Assembly: GCA_945869245.1 (NCBI GenBank)
Contig: CAMBOY010000219.1
Location: forward strand, 1-5,261
Length of the DNA stretch: 5,261 nucleotides
Source: Hydrogenophaga intermedia
GTDB lineage: Bacteria; Pseudomonadota; Gammaproteobacteria; Burkholderiales; Burkholderiaceae_C
Direction: 5' to 3'
The notes beneath the pieces were generated by a model. That model saw nothing but the letters and a program-made list of their open reading frames with translations. It was not told the DNA's origin and did not search any database. Below are positions 1-5,261 of the stretch, in pieces (positions within the stretch are counted from its first letter, which is position 1; every line of letters begins with the position of its first letter). A program made the translations under genes and the position numbers.

Positions 1-605
1 CCTCGCCCGACAAGCCGCGCGCCAGCCGCGACGCACCTGCGCCGCCCAGTGCCGAAGACTGGGCACAAGCCTCCACCTACACCCTCAAAAACGGCAAACG
101 CTACCGCTACAACTGGGGCCTGCAAGTGCGCAGCCTGATGGGCACCGCCGTCGAAGGCGAGAGCAACGGCATGGTGCGCTTTCGCGTCACCATCGCACCC
201 GACGGCAGCCTGGCCCTGCTGGAGACGCTGTGGGCCACCTCGGCCGCCACCGAGCAACTGGCGCGCCAGGCCATCGAACGCATGCCGCCGCTGCCACCCA
301 CACCGGGCGGCGCGCCGCTGGTGTTTGAACGCACCATCGCGTTCGACCCCTGGACCGACGAGATGCCACCGATCTACAAAGACGACTGTCTGCCCGACCC
401 GCCGCAGCTGCTCAACCCCTATGTGTGGGACGGCCGGTCGCCACAAGGCCCAGCGGTGCAGCCGGTGGCCGAAAGAATCGACGAGCAAGCCTATGCCGAG
501 TGCCTGAAGCAACTGCCACAAGACACGGTAGAGGCCGAGGCCGCACACAACGAACGGCAGATCAAACGCTGGGCCTCGCCCGATATGGCGCCCACACGGC
601 CCTAA
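1..605 (+). CDS. TonB C-terminal-domain-like (energy-transducer type) protein, 5' end missing
   Basis: The frame is open from the left window edge (first full codon at base 3) to TAA at 603-605, so 200 C-terminal residues are visible and the true start lies outside. Visible residues about 1-20 are Pro/Ala/charged-rich, like the periplasm-spanning linker of TonB proteins. Residues about 33-115 resemble a TonB C-terminal domain: a beta strand with VRFRVTIAPDGS, then a helix (EQLARQAIERMPPLPP) and a closing strand ending in TIAFDP. TonB C-terminal domains contact outer-membrane receptors in the periplasm and pass on energy from ExbB/ExbD; whether this one does so is inference. About 85 residues follow the domain, rich in Pro and Asp, with two cysteines (visible residues 129 and 167) that could form a disulfide. 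The gene converges on the HAD gene with only 12 nt between the stops. The frame is certain; the family is moderately sure. Confidence 0.72.
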   Translation, partial: SPDKPRASRDAPAPPSAEDWAQASTYTLKNGKRYRYNWGLQVRSLMGTAVEGESNGMVRFRVTIAPDGSLALLETLWATSAATEQLARQAIERMPPLPPTPGGAPLVFERTIAFDPWTDEMPPIYKDDCLPDPPQLLNPYVWDGRSPQGPAVQPVAERIDEQAYAECLKQLPQDTVEAEAAHNERQIKRWASPDMAPTRP

Positions 606-617
606 AGCGCAGCGCCA

Positions 618-1313
618 TTAACAGCCCAGCCGATCGGCCAGGTGCAGCAGGTCGCGCGCATGCAGGGTGTTGAGCGGGCTGCCGCTCACGTCCTTGGGCC
701 GCTGGGCGCCAAACTCGGCCGAGCGCTCAACGTAGGCCGTCTGCAGCCCGTGGGCACGCGCCGCGTCCAAGTCGTCTTGGTGGGCCGCCACCATCATCAC
801 CGCCTGCGGCGACACACCAAACACCTCGGCCACGCCACAGTAGGTGCGCGCATCGGGCTTGTAGGCGGCAAATACCTCGGCGCTGAGCACTGCGTCCCAG
901 GGCAGCCCGGCGCGTTTGGCCATGGCGGTCAGCAGGCCGATGTTGCCGTTGGACAGCGGCACCACGGTGCAGCGCCGCTTGAGCCGCGCGATGCCCGCCA
1001 CCGCGTCGGGCCAGGGGTCGAGCCGGTGCCACACCCGGTTCAGGTGCTCGCGCTCGGGCTCGCTCAAATGGGCCAGGCCAAAACTTGGCAGCAAGCCGTC
1101 CAGAATCTCGCGGTGCAGCACATCGAGCCGCACAAAACCGCGTCCGCCCGATCGCACCGCCTGCATGGCCGGCTGATACCCCGCGCGCCAGGCCAGCGCC
1201 AGCGCATCGGCGTCCACCTGCGGGTACAGCAGCGCCACCTCGCGCACGATGCTGCCGTGCCAGTCCACCACCGTGCCAAACACGTCAAAGGCGAGGATGC
1301 GGGGCAGCTCCAT
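618..1313 (-). CDS. Type II 2-haloacid dehalogenase-like HAD hydrolase
   Basis: A 231-residue protein, the usual length of L-2-haloacid dehalogenases, which hydrolyse 2-haloalkanoic acids to 2-hydroxy acids through an aspartyl-ester intermediate in the cytoplasm. HAD motif I is AFDVFGT, with nucleophile Asp10 and Thr14 at the same numbers as in the Pseudomonas enzyme L-DEX YL. Motif II is PLSNGN (Ser121-Asn122), motif III is the lysine in AAYKPD (Lys152), and motif IV is VAAHQDDLDAA (Asp180/Asp181). An Arg43 in the cap region may match the substrate-binding Arg41. The Ser-x-Asn of classical dehalogenases in motif IV is Ala176-Ala177-His178 here, so the real substrate may differ. Start: ATG at 1313, preceded by GGAGG with an 8-nt spacer inside the end of the BioF-like gene, whose stop is only 3 nt upstream. 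It is the last gene of the minus-strand operon. Family is confident; substrate is unknown. Confidence 0.85.
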   Translation of the reverse strand: MELPRILAFDVFGTVVDWHGSIVREVALLYPQVDADALALAWRAGYQPAMQAVRSGGRGFVRLDVLHREILDGLLPSFGLAHLSEPEREHLNRVWHRLDPWPDAVAGIARLKRRCTVVPLSNGNIGLLTAMAKRAGLPWDAVLSAEVFAAYKPDARTYCGVAEVFGVSPQAVMMVAAHQDDLDAARAHGLQTAYVERSAEFGAQRPKDVSGSPLNTLHARDLLHLADRLGC

Positions 1314-1316
1314 GGC

Positions 1317-2558
1317 TCAAACCTCCACCGCTTCCAACTGGTCCAGCGGCGCCGCCGGTACCGCCACTTGCGGCGACAAGCCCCATTCGCTGGCCAAGCG
1401 GGCCATGGTGGCCACCGCGTCGCTCAGGTCTTGGGGCCGGTGCGCGGCCGACACCGCCAAGCGCAGTCGGGCTGAGCCCACGGGCACCACCGGCGGCAAG
1501 ATGGCCTGCACATACAAACCGTGGCGCTGACAGGCCCGCGCAAACCGCAGCGTCTCGTCCGGCCCGCCACACACCAGCGGAAACACCGGCGTCGGGTGAT
1601 CCCCGTGCAGCCAGCCTTGGGCTTGCAGCGCATGGGCGAAGTGCCGGGTGTTGTGCCGCAGCCGCTGCAGCGGCGCGGGGTCGCGCATCAGCAGCTGCAA
1701 AGCGGCCTGGGCCGCCGCCGCATTCACCGCAGGCAGCGACCCCGAATACACAAAACCACGCGCCTCGTGCTCCAGCACCTCAATCAGTGCCGTGCTGCCC
1801 GCCACATAAGCGCCCGCGCTGGGAATGGCTTTGCTGAAGGTTCCCATGTGGATGTCCACCGCGTCCGGCGGCAAACCAAAATGGCTGGTGGCGCCACGCC
1901 CTTGCTCGCCGAGCACCCCCACCGCGTGCGCTTCGTCCACCATCAGGGCGGCATCGAAACGGCGGCACAGGTCCACAATGGTCGGCAGATCGGCAATATC
2001 GCCGTCCATGCTGAACACCGCGTCCACCACCACCAAGCGGCGCCCGGGGCCCTGGCTGCGGCGCAGGCAGTGGGCCAGGTGACCCATGTCGTTGTGGCGA
2101 AAGCGCAGAAGCTGCGCCCCACTGAGCCGGCAACCGTCGACGATGCTGGCGTGGTTGAGCTTGTCGCCGATCACCGTATCGGCCGGCCCGAGCAAAGTGG
2201 TGAGCACCGACACATTGGCCGCGTAGCCGCTGGTGAAGGTCATGGCGCGCTCGGTGCCCTTGAAGCGCGCCACCGTGTCCTCCAGCTCCTGGTGCTGCGC
2301 CAGCGTGCCGGCCAGCAGCCGCGCCCCGGGTGTGCCGGTGCCCCAGTGGTGCAACGCCGCTTCGGCGGCCGCCAGAATGTCGGGGTGACCGTTGAGGCCA
2401 AGATAGCTGTAGCCGCCCAGCAGCAGCATCTCGCCATGGCCGCGCACCCGCACATGGCTGTGCGGCAGAAAGGCCTCGATGGCCTGCAGGTAAAAGTACA
2501 GATCGGCTTCGCGCGCCTCGCGCAGCGGCCAACGAGACACCCAATCGGTGGACGGCAT
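1317..2558 (-). CDS. Alpha-oxoamine synthase family PLP enzyme (BioF/KBL-like)
   Basis: A 413-residue fold-type I, PLP-dependent enzyme. Relatives condense an amino acid with an acyl-CoA or acyl-ACP with loss of CO2 (BioF, HemA, serine palmitoyltransferase) or cleave 2-amino-3-ketobutyrate (Kbl). Visible signatures, numbered from the chosen start: N-terminal GGYSYLGLNGHP, glycine-rich GTGTPGARLLAGT, LNHASI with PLP-stacking His136, DEAHAVGVLGEQGRG with Asp208 and His211, and MGTFSKAIPSAGAYVAG with Schiff-base Lys243. These match the E. coli BioF quartet His133/Asp204/His207/Lys236, so it should be catalytically competent. The ATG at 2558 is chosen because AGGGAG sits 5 nt upstream. An in-frame ATG at 2582 (421 residues) has a poor ribosome site and lies in a hairpin loop. 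No bioA, bioB, bioC or bioD is nearby, so a biotin role is not supported. It follows the exporter after 61 nt and precedes the HAD gene by 3 nt. Substrate is unknown. Confidence 0.88.
   Translation of the reverse strand: MPSTDWVSRWPLREAREADLYFYLQAIEAFLPHSHVRVRGHGEMLLLGGYSYLGLNGHPDILAAAEAALHHWGTGTPGARLLAGTLAQHQELEDTVARFKGTERAMTFTSGYAANVSVLTTLLGPADTVIGDKLNHASIVDGCRLSGAQLLRFRHNDMGHLAHCLRRSQGPGRRLVVVDAVFSMDGDIADLPTIVDLCRRFDAALMVDEAHAVGVLGEQGRGATSHFGLPPDAVDIHMGTFSKAIPSAGAYVAGSTALIEVLEHEARGFVYSGSLPAVNAAAAQAALQLLMRDPAPLQRLRHNTRHFAHALQAQGWLHGDHPTPVFPLVCGGPDETLRFARACQRHGLYVQAILPPVVPVGSARLRLAVSAAHRPQDLSDAVATMARLASEWGLSPQVAVPAAPLDQLEAVEV
1322..1326 (-). promoter_or_regulatory. Ribosome binding site of the HAD gene, inside the BioF-like gene
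   Basis: GGAGG on the minus strand, 8 nt before the ATG at 1313 and overlapping the last codons of the BioF-like gene. It supports the HAD start and operon reading. Confidence 0.75.
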
Positions 2559-2563
2559 AGTCA

Positions 2564-2569
2564 CTCCCT
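2564..2569 (-). promoter_or_regulatory. Ribosome binding site that decides the BioF-like start
   Basis: AGGGAG on the minus strand, 5 nt before the ATG at 2558. The upstream in-frame ATG at 2582 has only a poor match (GCCGGG), so the shorter 413-residue protein is preferred. Confidence 0.75.
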
Positions 2570-2572
2570 GCA

Positions 2573-2587
2573 CCGGGTGCATCCCGG
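2573..2587 (-). other. Short hairpin in the leader of the BioF-like gene
   Basis: CCGGG and CCCGG form a perfect 5-bp stem around a 5-nt loop (ATGCA on the minus strand). It sits just upstream of the AGGGAG ribosome site in the 61-nt gap after the exporter gene, and its loop holds the alternative ATG at 2582. No T run follows, so it is not a typical terminator. It may be chance in GC-rich DNA. Confidence 0.3.
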
Positions 2588-2619
2588 CATCAAGGCTCTA
2601 GCTTAGCGAGAAAACGCTT

Positions 2620-3249
2620 TCAACGCGAGGCCGTGGCCAACCGCAGGGCCAAACCCACAAACACCACCGCCGACACCCGATTGAGCCAGCGCTGCGCACG
2701 CGCCGACTCACGCAGCAGCTGCGCAAAAAACCCCGCCAGCCAAGCGATGCTGCCAAACGCGATCAGCGTGGCCACGATAAAAACGCCGCCCAGCGCCAGC
2801 AACTGCAGCGCCACCGGGCCTTGGGCCGGCACCACAAACTGCGGCAGTAGCGCCATAAAAAACAGCAGCACCTTGGGGTTGGTGATGTTCATCACCACAC
2901 CGCGCGCATAGAGCTGCCAAGGCGACAAAGCCGGCAGGGCCGGGCCACCGCCGCCTGCCGACACTGGCGCACGCCACGCGCCCCAAGCCAAATACAACAA
3001 ATACGCCGCGCCGACAAACTTCACCACCGTGAACGCCACAGCCGACGCAGCAAACACCGCCGCCAGGCCCAGCGCCAGCGCCGCCGTGTGCAGCAGCAAA
3101 CCGGTGCACAAACCCAGCACCACCAGCACACCCGCGCGCCGCCCGTGCGCGGCCGACTGCATCAGCACAAACACATTGTCTGGCCCGGGCGAATAACACA
3201 GCAGCAGCGCCAAACCAAAAAACGTGAGTGTGGTGTCTGGGCTCAACAT
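2620..3249 (-). CDS. LysE/RhtB-family amino-acid-type exporter
   Basis: A 209-residue inner-membrane protein of the usual family length. LysE/RhtB proteins export amino acids and similar small molecules. Family marks are SPGPDN near residue 21 in the first membrane segment, the following glycine-rich loop and helix (GRRAGVLVVLGLCTG), KFVGAAYLLYLAWGAWR in the third segment, and NITNPKVLLFFMALLPQFV after the central loop. About six hydrophobic segments are visible (near residues 6-24, 38-62, 65-92, 112-135, 145-172 and 185-205). The ATG at 3249-3247 overlaps the senB stop by 7 nt (ATGTTGA), and CAGGAG lies 5 nt upstream inside senB, so translation is probably coupled to senB. This makes a selenium metabolite, or selenoneine itself, a reasonable candidate substrate, but that is inference from position only. 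Confidence 0.9.
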   Translation of the reverse strand: MLSPDTTLTFFGLALLLCYSPGPDNVFVLMQSAAHGRRAGVLVVLGLCTGLLLHTAALALGLAAVFAASAVAFTVVKFVGAAYLLYLAWGAWRAPVSAGGGGPALPALSPWQLYARGVVMNITNPKVLLFFMALLPQFVVPAQGPVALQLLALGGVFIVATLIAFGSIAWLAGFFAQLLRESARAQRWLNRVSAVVFVGLALRLATASR

Positions 3250-4280
3250 GGCTTCTCCTGACTATGTGGTGCGGCGGGGCCAGCCGCGAGCGCGTCGGCC
3301 ACCACACCCCGCAGCGCAGCCCGCTCGGCCGCCGGTTCAAACAACGGCGCGCGCCGCTGGCATTGTGCCGCCAGTGTGTCCAGCCAGCCGGGCGCGCCGG
3401 CCACTTGCTCGCGCCGGCAGCGGCGCAACAGCGCCACCAGCGCCTCGGCATCGTCCGGCGCAAAGTAGCCGCCGTAGTCGGCGCCCAACATGCCCACATT
3501 GCCGTCCACCCGCGAGGCCAACACCGGTGTGCCGCTTTGCACCGCTTCCATCACCACATGGGCGCCGCCTTCTAGGCGGCTGGGGTGCAGCAGCAGGTGC
3601 GCGCGCTGAATGCGCCGGCGCGCCGCCTCGTGTGGCTGGGCGCCCAGCCAGCGGTAGTGCGGGCAGGCCGCCTGCGTGGCCTCTGCCTGGTGACCCAAAT
3701 CGGCGTCCAACGCCGCGCCCAGATGGTCCATGGCAATGCCCTCGTCGGGCGACAGCAGGCCAGCCGCTGCCCACACCGTCTGCGGCGCTTTTTCGTCGCG
3801 CAAATGCCCCACCACCACCACCCGCAGGCGCTGCGCCGTTTTGGCCAGCGGCTGGCGTGCGCTGCACGACTGCAACACCACCCGCACCTTGTCGCGCCAC
3901 CGCCCTGGCACCGCCAGCAGAGCCTGGTCTTGCAGCACCAACAAGCGCGTGGCCAGCGCCAACGAGTGCTGGGCCTCGGCGTCGTGCGCAATGTCGCGGT
4001 ACAAATCCGTGCCGGTCAGCGCCAGCAGCAGTGGCCGTGTGGCATGCGCCTGCGCCCAGGCCGCCACACTGGCGGCCGAGCGGCGCGCGTGCAGAGCCAA
4101 CAACACATCCGGCGCGGCCCCGCCGTCGGGCCATTGGCGGCACAGGCGCACCGCATAATCACCCGACAACATCGCCGCCCAACGGCGGGCGGTTTGCCAA
4201 TTGCCGTTGTTGGCGTCGGCCAGAGCCGGCGTCACGATGCAAACAGAACGAAGGTGCGTGTTGGACATAGCAACAAACAT
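3243..4280 (-). CDS. senB: SenB, selenosugar synthase (selenoneine biosynthesis)
   Basis: A 345-residue GT-B-like glycosyltransferase relative. Known SenB enzymes join selenophosphate to a UDP-sugar (UDP-GlcNAc) to form a 1-seleno-sugar, the selenium donor for SenA, in the cytoplasm. Family signatures in order: VTPALADANNGNW with the NNGN loop at about 24-27, LALHARRSA at 61-69, LTGTDLYRD at 88-96, VVVGHLRDEK at 155-164, PSRLEGGAHVVMEAV at 233-247 (the donor-site region of GT4-type enzymes), and TPVLASRVDGNVGMLG at 251-266 followed by DYGGYF. This pattern is specific to the SenB family rather than to generic glycosyltransferases. Start: ATG at 4280 has a weak GGGG ribosome site 5 nt upstream. 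ATG at 4268 (341 residues, starting MSNTHLRS) has none, but may fit the family N-terminus better. It is the first gene of the minus-strand operon and is divergent from senA, which supports the call. Confidence 0.9.
   Translation of the reverse strand: MFVAMSNTHLRSVCIVTPALADANNGNWQTARRWAAMLSGDYAVRLCRQWPDGGAAPDVLLALHARRSAASVAAWAQAHATRPLLLALTGTDLYRDIAHDAEAQHSLALATRLLVLQDQALLAVPGRWRDKVRVVLQSCSARQPLAKTAQRLRVVVVGHLRDEKAPQTVWAAAGLLSPDEGIAMDHLGAALDADLGHQAEATQAACPHYRWLGAQPHEAARRRIQRAHLLLHPSRLEGGAHVVMEAVQSGTPVLASRVDGNVGMLGADYGGYFAPDDAEALVALLRRCRREQVAGAPGWLDTLAAQCQRRAPLFEPAAERAALRGVVADALAAGPAAPHSQEKPC
3255..3260 (-). promoter_or_regulatory. Ribosome binding site of the LysE-family gene, inside senB
   Basis: CAGGAG on the minus strand, 5 nt before the ATG at 3249 and within the last codons of senB. 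It fixes the exporter start and supports coupled translation across the 7-nt overlap. Confidence 0.8.
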
Positions 4281-4281
4281 T

Positions 4282-5261
4282 GTGACCCCAAGCAGCGCCA
4301 GCGGTGAACGCGCCCGTCACCTCGGTGCGACCGAACTCGCCCTGGCCCTGCAAGACAGCCGCGCGCGCACCCTGCGCCTGTTTCAGGCCTACCAGCACGC
4401 CCTAGGCCCCACGCTGGCCGTGCCCCAACACCCTGAACTCAACCCACCCCTGTGGGAGCTTGGGCACATCGGCTGGTTTGCCGACTGGTGGCTGGCCCGC
4501 AATCCCCAACGCCTGCAAGGCACCCAGGCCAACCCCGACCTGCCCCGCACCCCCGCCCGCCAAGCCCGCCGTGGCATCGACGGCGACGCCCTGTACAACA
4601 GCAGCGCAGTGCCCCACACCAGCCGCTGGAGCCTGCCCCTGCCCAGCGTGCAACACACCCTGGACGACCTGCAAGCCCAGCTCAGCGACACCCTGGCCTT
4701 GCTCAGCGCCAGCCCGCCAACCGATCAAGGCCTGTACTTTCACCGTCTGGCCCTGTTGCACGAAGACATGCACGCCGAAGCCGCCGTCTACATGGCCCAA
4801 GCCTTGGGCTTTGACCCCGGCGACAACACCAGCCACGCCCTGTTTGCGCCACACAGCGCGCCCACGCAACTGCACATCCGCCACAGCCCAGTCACCCTGG
4901 GCTGGGCCGGCCAGGGCTTTGCGTTCGACAACGAACTGTGCGCCACCACCACCGATGTGCCCGCCTTCAGCATCGACAGCCAGCCCTTGCGCTGGGCCGA
5001 GGTGCTGCCCTGCGTTGAAGCCGGCGCCATGACCGTGCCGCGCTACCTGCGCCACACCCCACACGGCTGGCAAACCCAGCGCTGGGGTCAGTGGCAGCCG
5101 CTGGACACCCGCGCCACCGCCTGCCACATCAGCTGGCACCAAGCGCAAGCCTGGTGTGCGTGGGCCGAGCGGCGCTTGCCCACCGAAGCCGAATGGCTGG
5201 TCGCCAGCGCCCATGCCCACTTTGCCTGGGGCACCGTGTGGGAATGGACCAGCAGCCCCTT
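4282..5261 (+). CDS. senA: SenA, selenoneine synthase (EgtB-like non-haem iron enzyme), 3' end missing
   Basis: 326 residues are visible, open to the window edge; by comparison with the family roughly 75-100 residues are missing. SenA is an EgtB relative that oxidatively joins hercynine to the selenosugar made by SenB, giving selenoneine after loss of the sugar. The N-terminal DinB-like domain carries the expected iron ligands: His62 in WELGHIGWF, and His160 and His164 in HEDMHAE (HxxxHxE). The C-terminal formylglycine-generating-enzyme-like (SUMF1) domain shows SWHQAQAWCAWAERRLPTEAEW (split at residues 283-305 approximately) and GTVWEWT at 317-323. Start: the frame has no ATG between base 4237 and base 4768. 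GTG at 4282 gives an N-terminus of about 18 residues before the conserved helix, but lacks a ribosome site. TTG 4261 (AAGG 6 nt upstream), GTG 4258 and ATG 4237 are alternatives that overlap senB. SenA is preferred over EgtB because senB is adjacent. Confidence 0.88.
   Translation, partial: MTPSSASGERARHLGATELALALQDSRARTLRLFQAYQHALGPTLAVPQHPELNPPLWELGHIGWFADWWLARNPQRLQGTQANPDLPRTPARQARRGIDGDALYNSSAVPHTSRWSLPLPSVQHTLDDLQAQLSDTLALLSASPPTDQGLYFHRLALLHEDMHAEAAVYMAQALGFDPGDNTSHALFAPHSAPTQLHIRHSPVTLGWAGQGFAFDNELCATTTDVPAFSIDSQPLRWAEVLPCVEAGAMTVPRYLRHTPHGWQTQRWGQWQPLDTRATACHISWHQAQAWCAWAERRLPTEAEWLVASAHAHFAWGTVWEWTSSP

Noticed and set aside
585..618. Inverted repeat ATGGCGC / GCGCCAT around the convergent stops as a two-way terminator
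   Set aside because: The 7-bp arms are perfect, but the loop is 20 nt, no T run follows on either strand and both arms touch coding sequence. It could be chance in GC-rich DNA.
642..1475. Plus-strand open frame (277 codons) over the HAD gene
   Set aside because: Its sequence is His/Arg/Gln-rich with no recognisable family, and it runs across the HAD/BioF-like junction, so it is a shadow of the minus-strand genes.
1521..2606. Long plus-strand open frame (361 codons) opposite the BioF-like gene
   Set aside because: Its product is rich in His, Arg and Gln with no domain signature, and the opposite strand carries a clear, motif-complete PLP enzyme. Long antisense frames are common in GC-rich genes.
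2605..2618. AGCG-AGAAAA-CGCT hairpin just after the exporter gene as a terminator
   Set aside because: The stem is only 4 bp and there is no downstream T run on the minus strand, so read-through into the BioF-like gene seems more likely.
4402..5220. Minus-strand open frame (272 codons) opposite senA
   Set aside because: The product is Gly/Ala/Val/Gln-rich and low in complexity, typical of an antisense shadow. The plus-strand frame has conserved senA motifs along its length.
4282..5261. Naming the plus-strand EgtB-like gene egtB (ergothioneine synthesis)
   Set aside because: The domain layout and iron ligands are shared, but the adjacent senB and the absence of egtC, egtD and egtE point to senA. 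A family tree would settle it.

Overview
The window is GC-rich (roughly two-thirds G+C by eye), densely coded bacterial DNA. Protein style, codon choice and gene content suggest a betaproteobacterium of the order Burkholderiales, probably near the Comamonadaceae (Acidovorax/Variovorax-like). This placement is inference; there is no rRNA or other taxonomic marker here.

Layout from left to right: (1) 1-605, plus strand: the 3' end of a TonB-C-terminal-domain-like protein, cut by the window edge. (2) 618-4280, minus strand: four tightly packed genes that look like one operon, read right to left. They are senB (selenosugar synthase), a LysE/RhtB-family exporter, an alpha-oxoamine synthase (BioF-like PLP enzyme) and a type II 2-haloacid dehalogenase-like HAD hydrolase. 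senB overlaps the exporter by 7 nt, a 61-nt gap precedes the BioF-like gene, and 3 nt separate that gene from the HAD gene. (3) about 4282 to the window end, plus strand: senA (selenoneine synthase, EgtB-like), divergent from senB and cut at its 3' end.

The centrepiece is a selenoneine biosynthesis locus. In the described pathway SenC makes selenophosphate, SenB joins it to a UDP-sugar to give a selenosugar, and the non-haem iron enzyme SenA couples that selenosugar to hercynine, leading to selenoneine, the selenium analogue of ergothioneine. senA and senB are recognisable here. senC (SelD-like) and the hercynine-forming methyltransferase egtD are not in the window. If senC is next to senA, it lies beyond base 5261.

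The least explained part is the set of genes behind senB. The exporter is translationally coupled to senB, which makes it a candidate transporter for a selenium metabolite or amino-acid-like compound. The BioF-like enzyme and HAD protein follow in the same direction with good ribosome binding sites, but no other biotin genes are present. No RNA genes, CRISPR arrays, insertion sequences or convincing sigma-70 promoters were seen. There is no gene-free stretch longer than about 60 bases.
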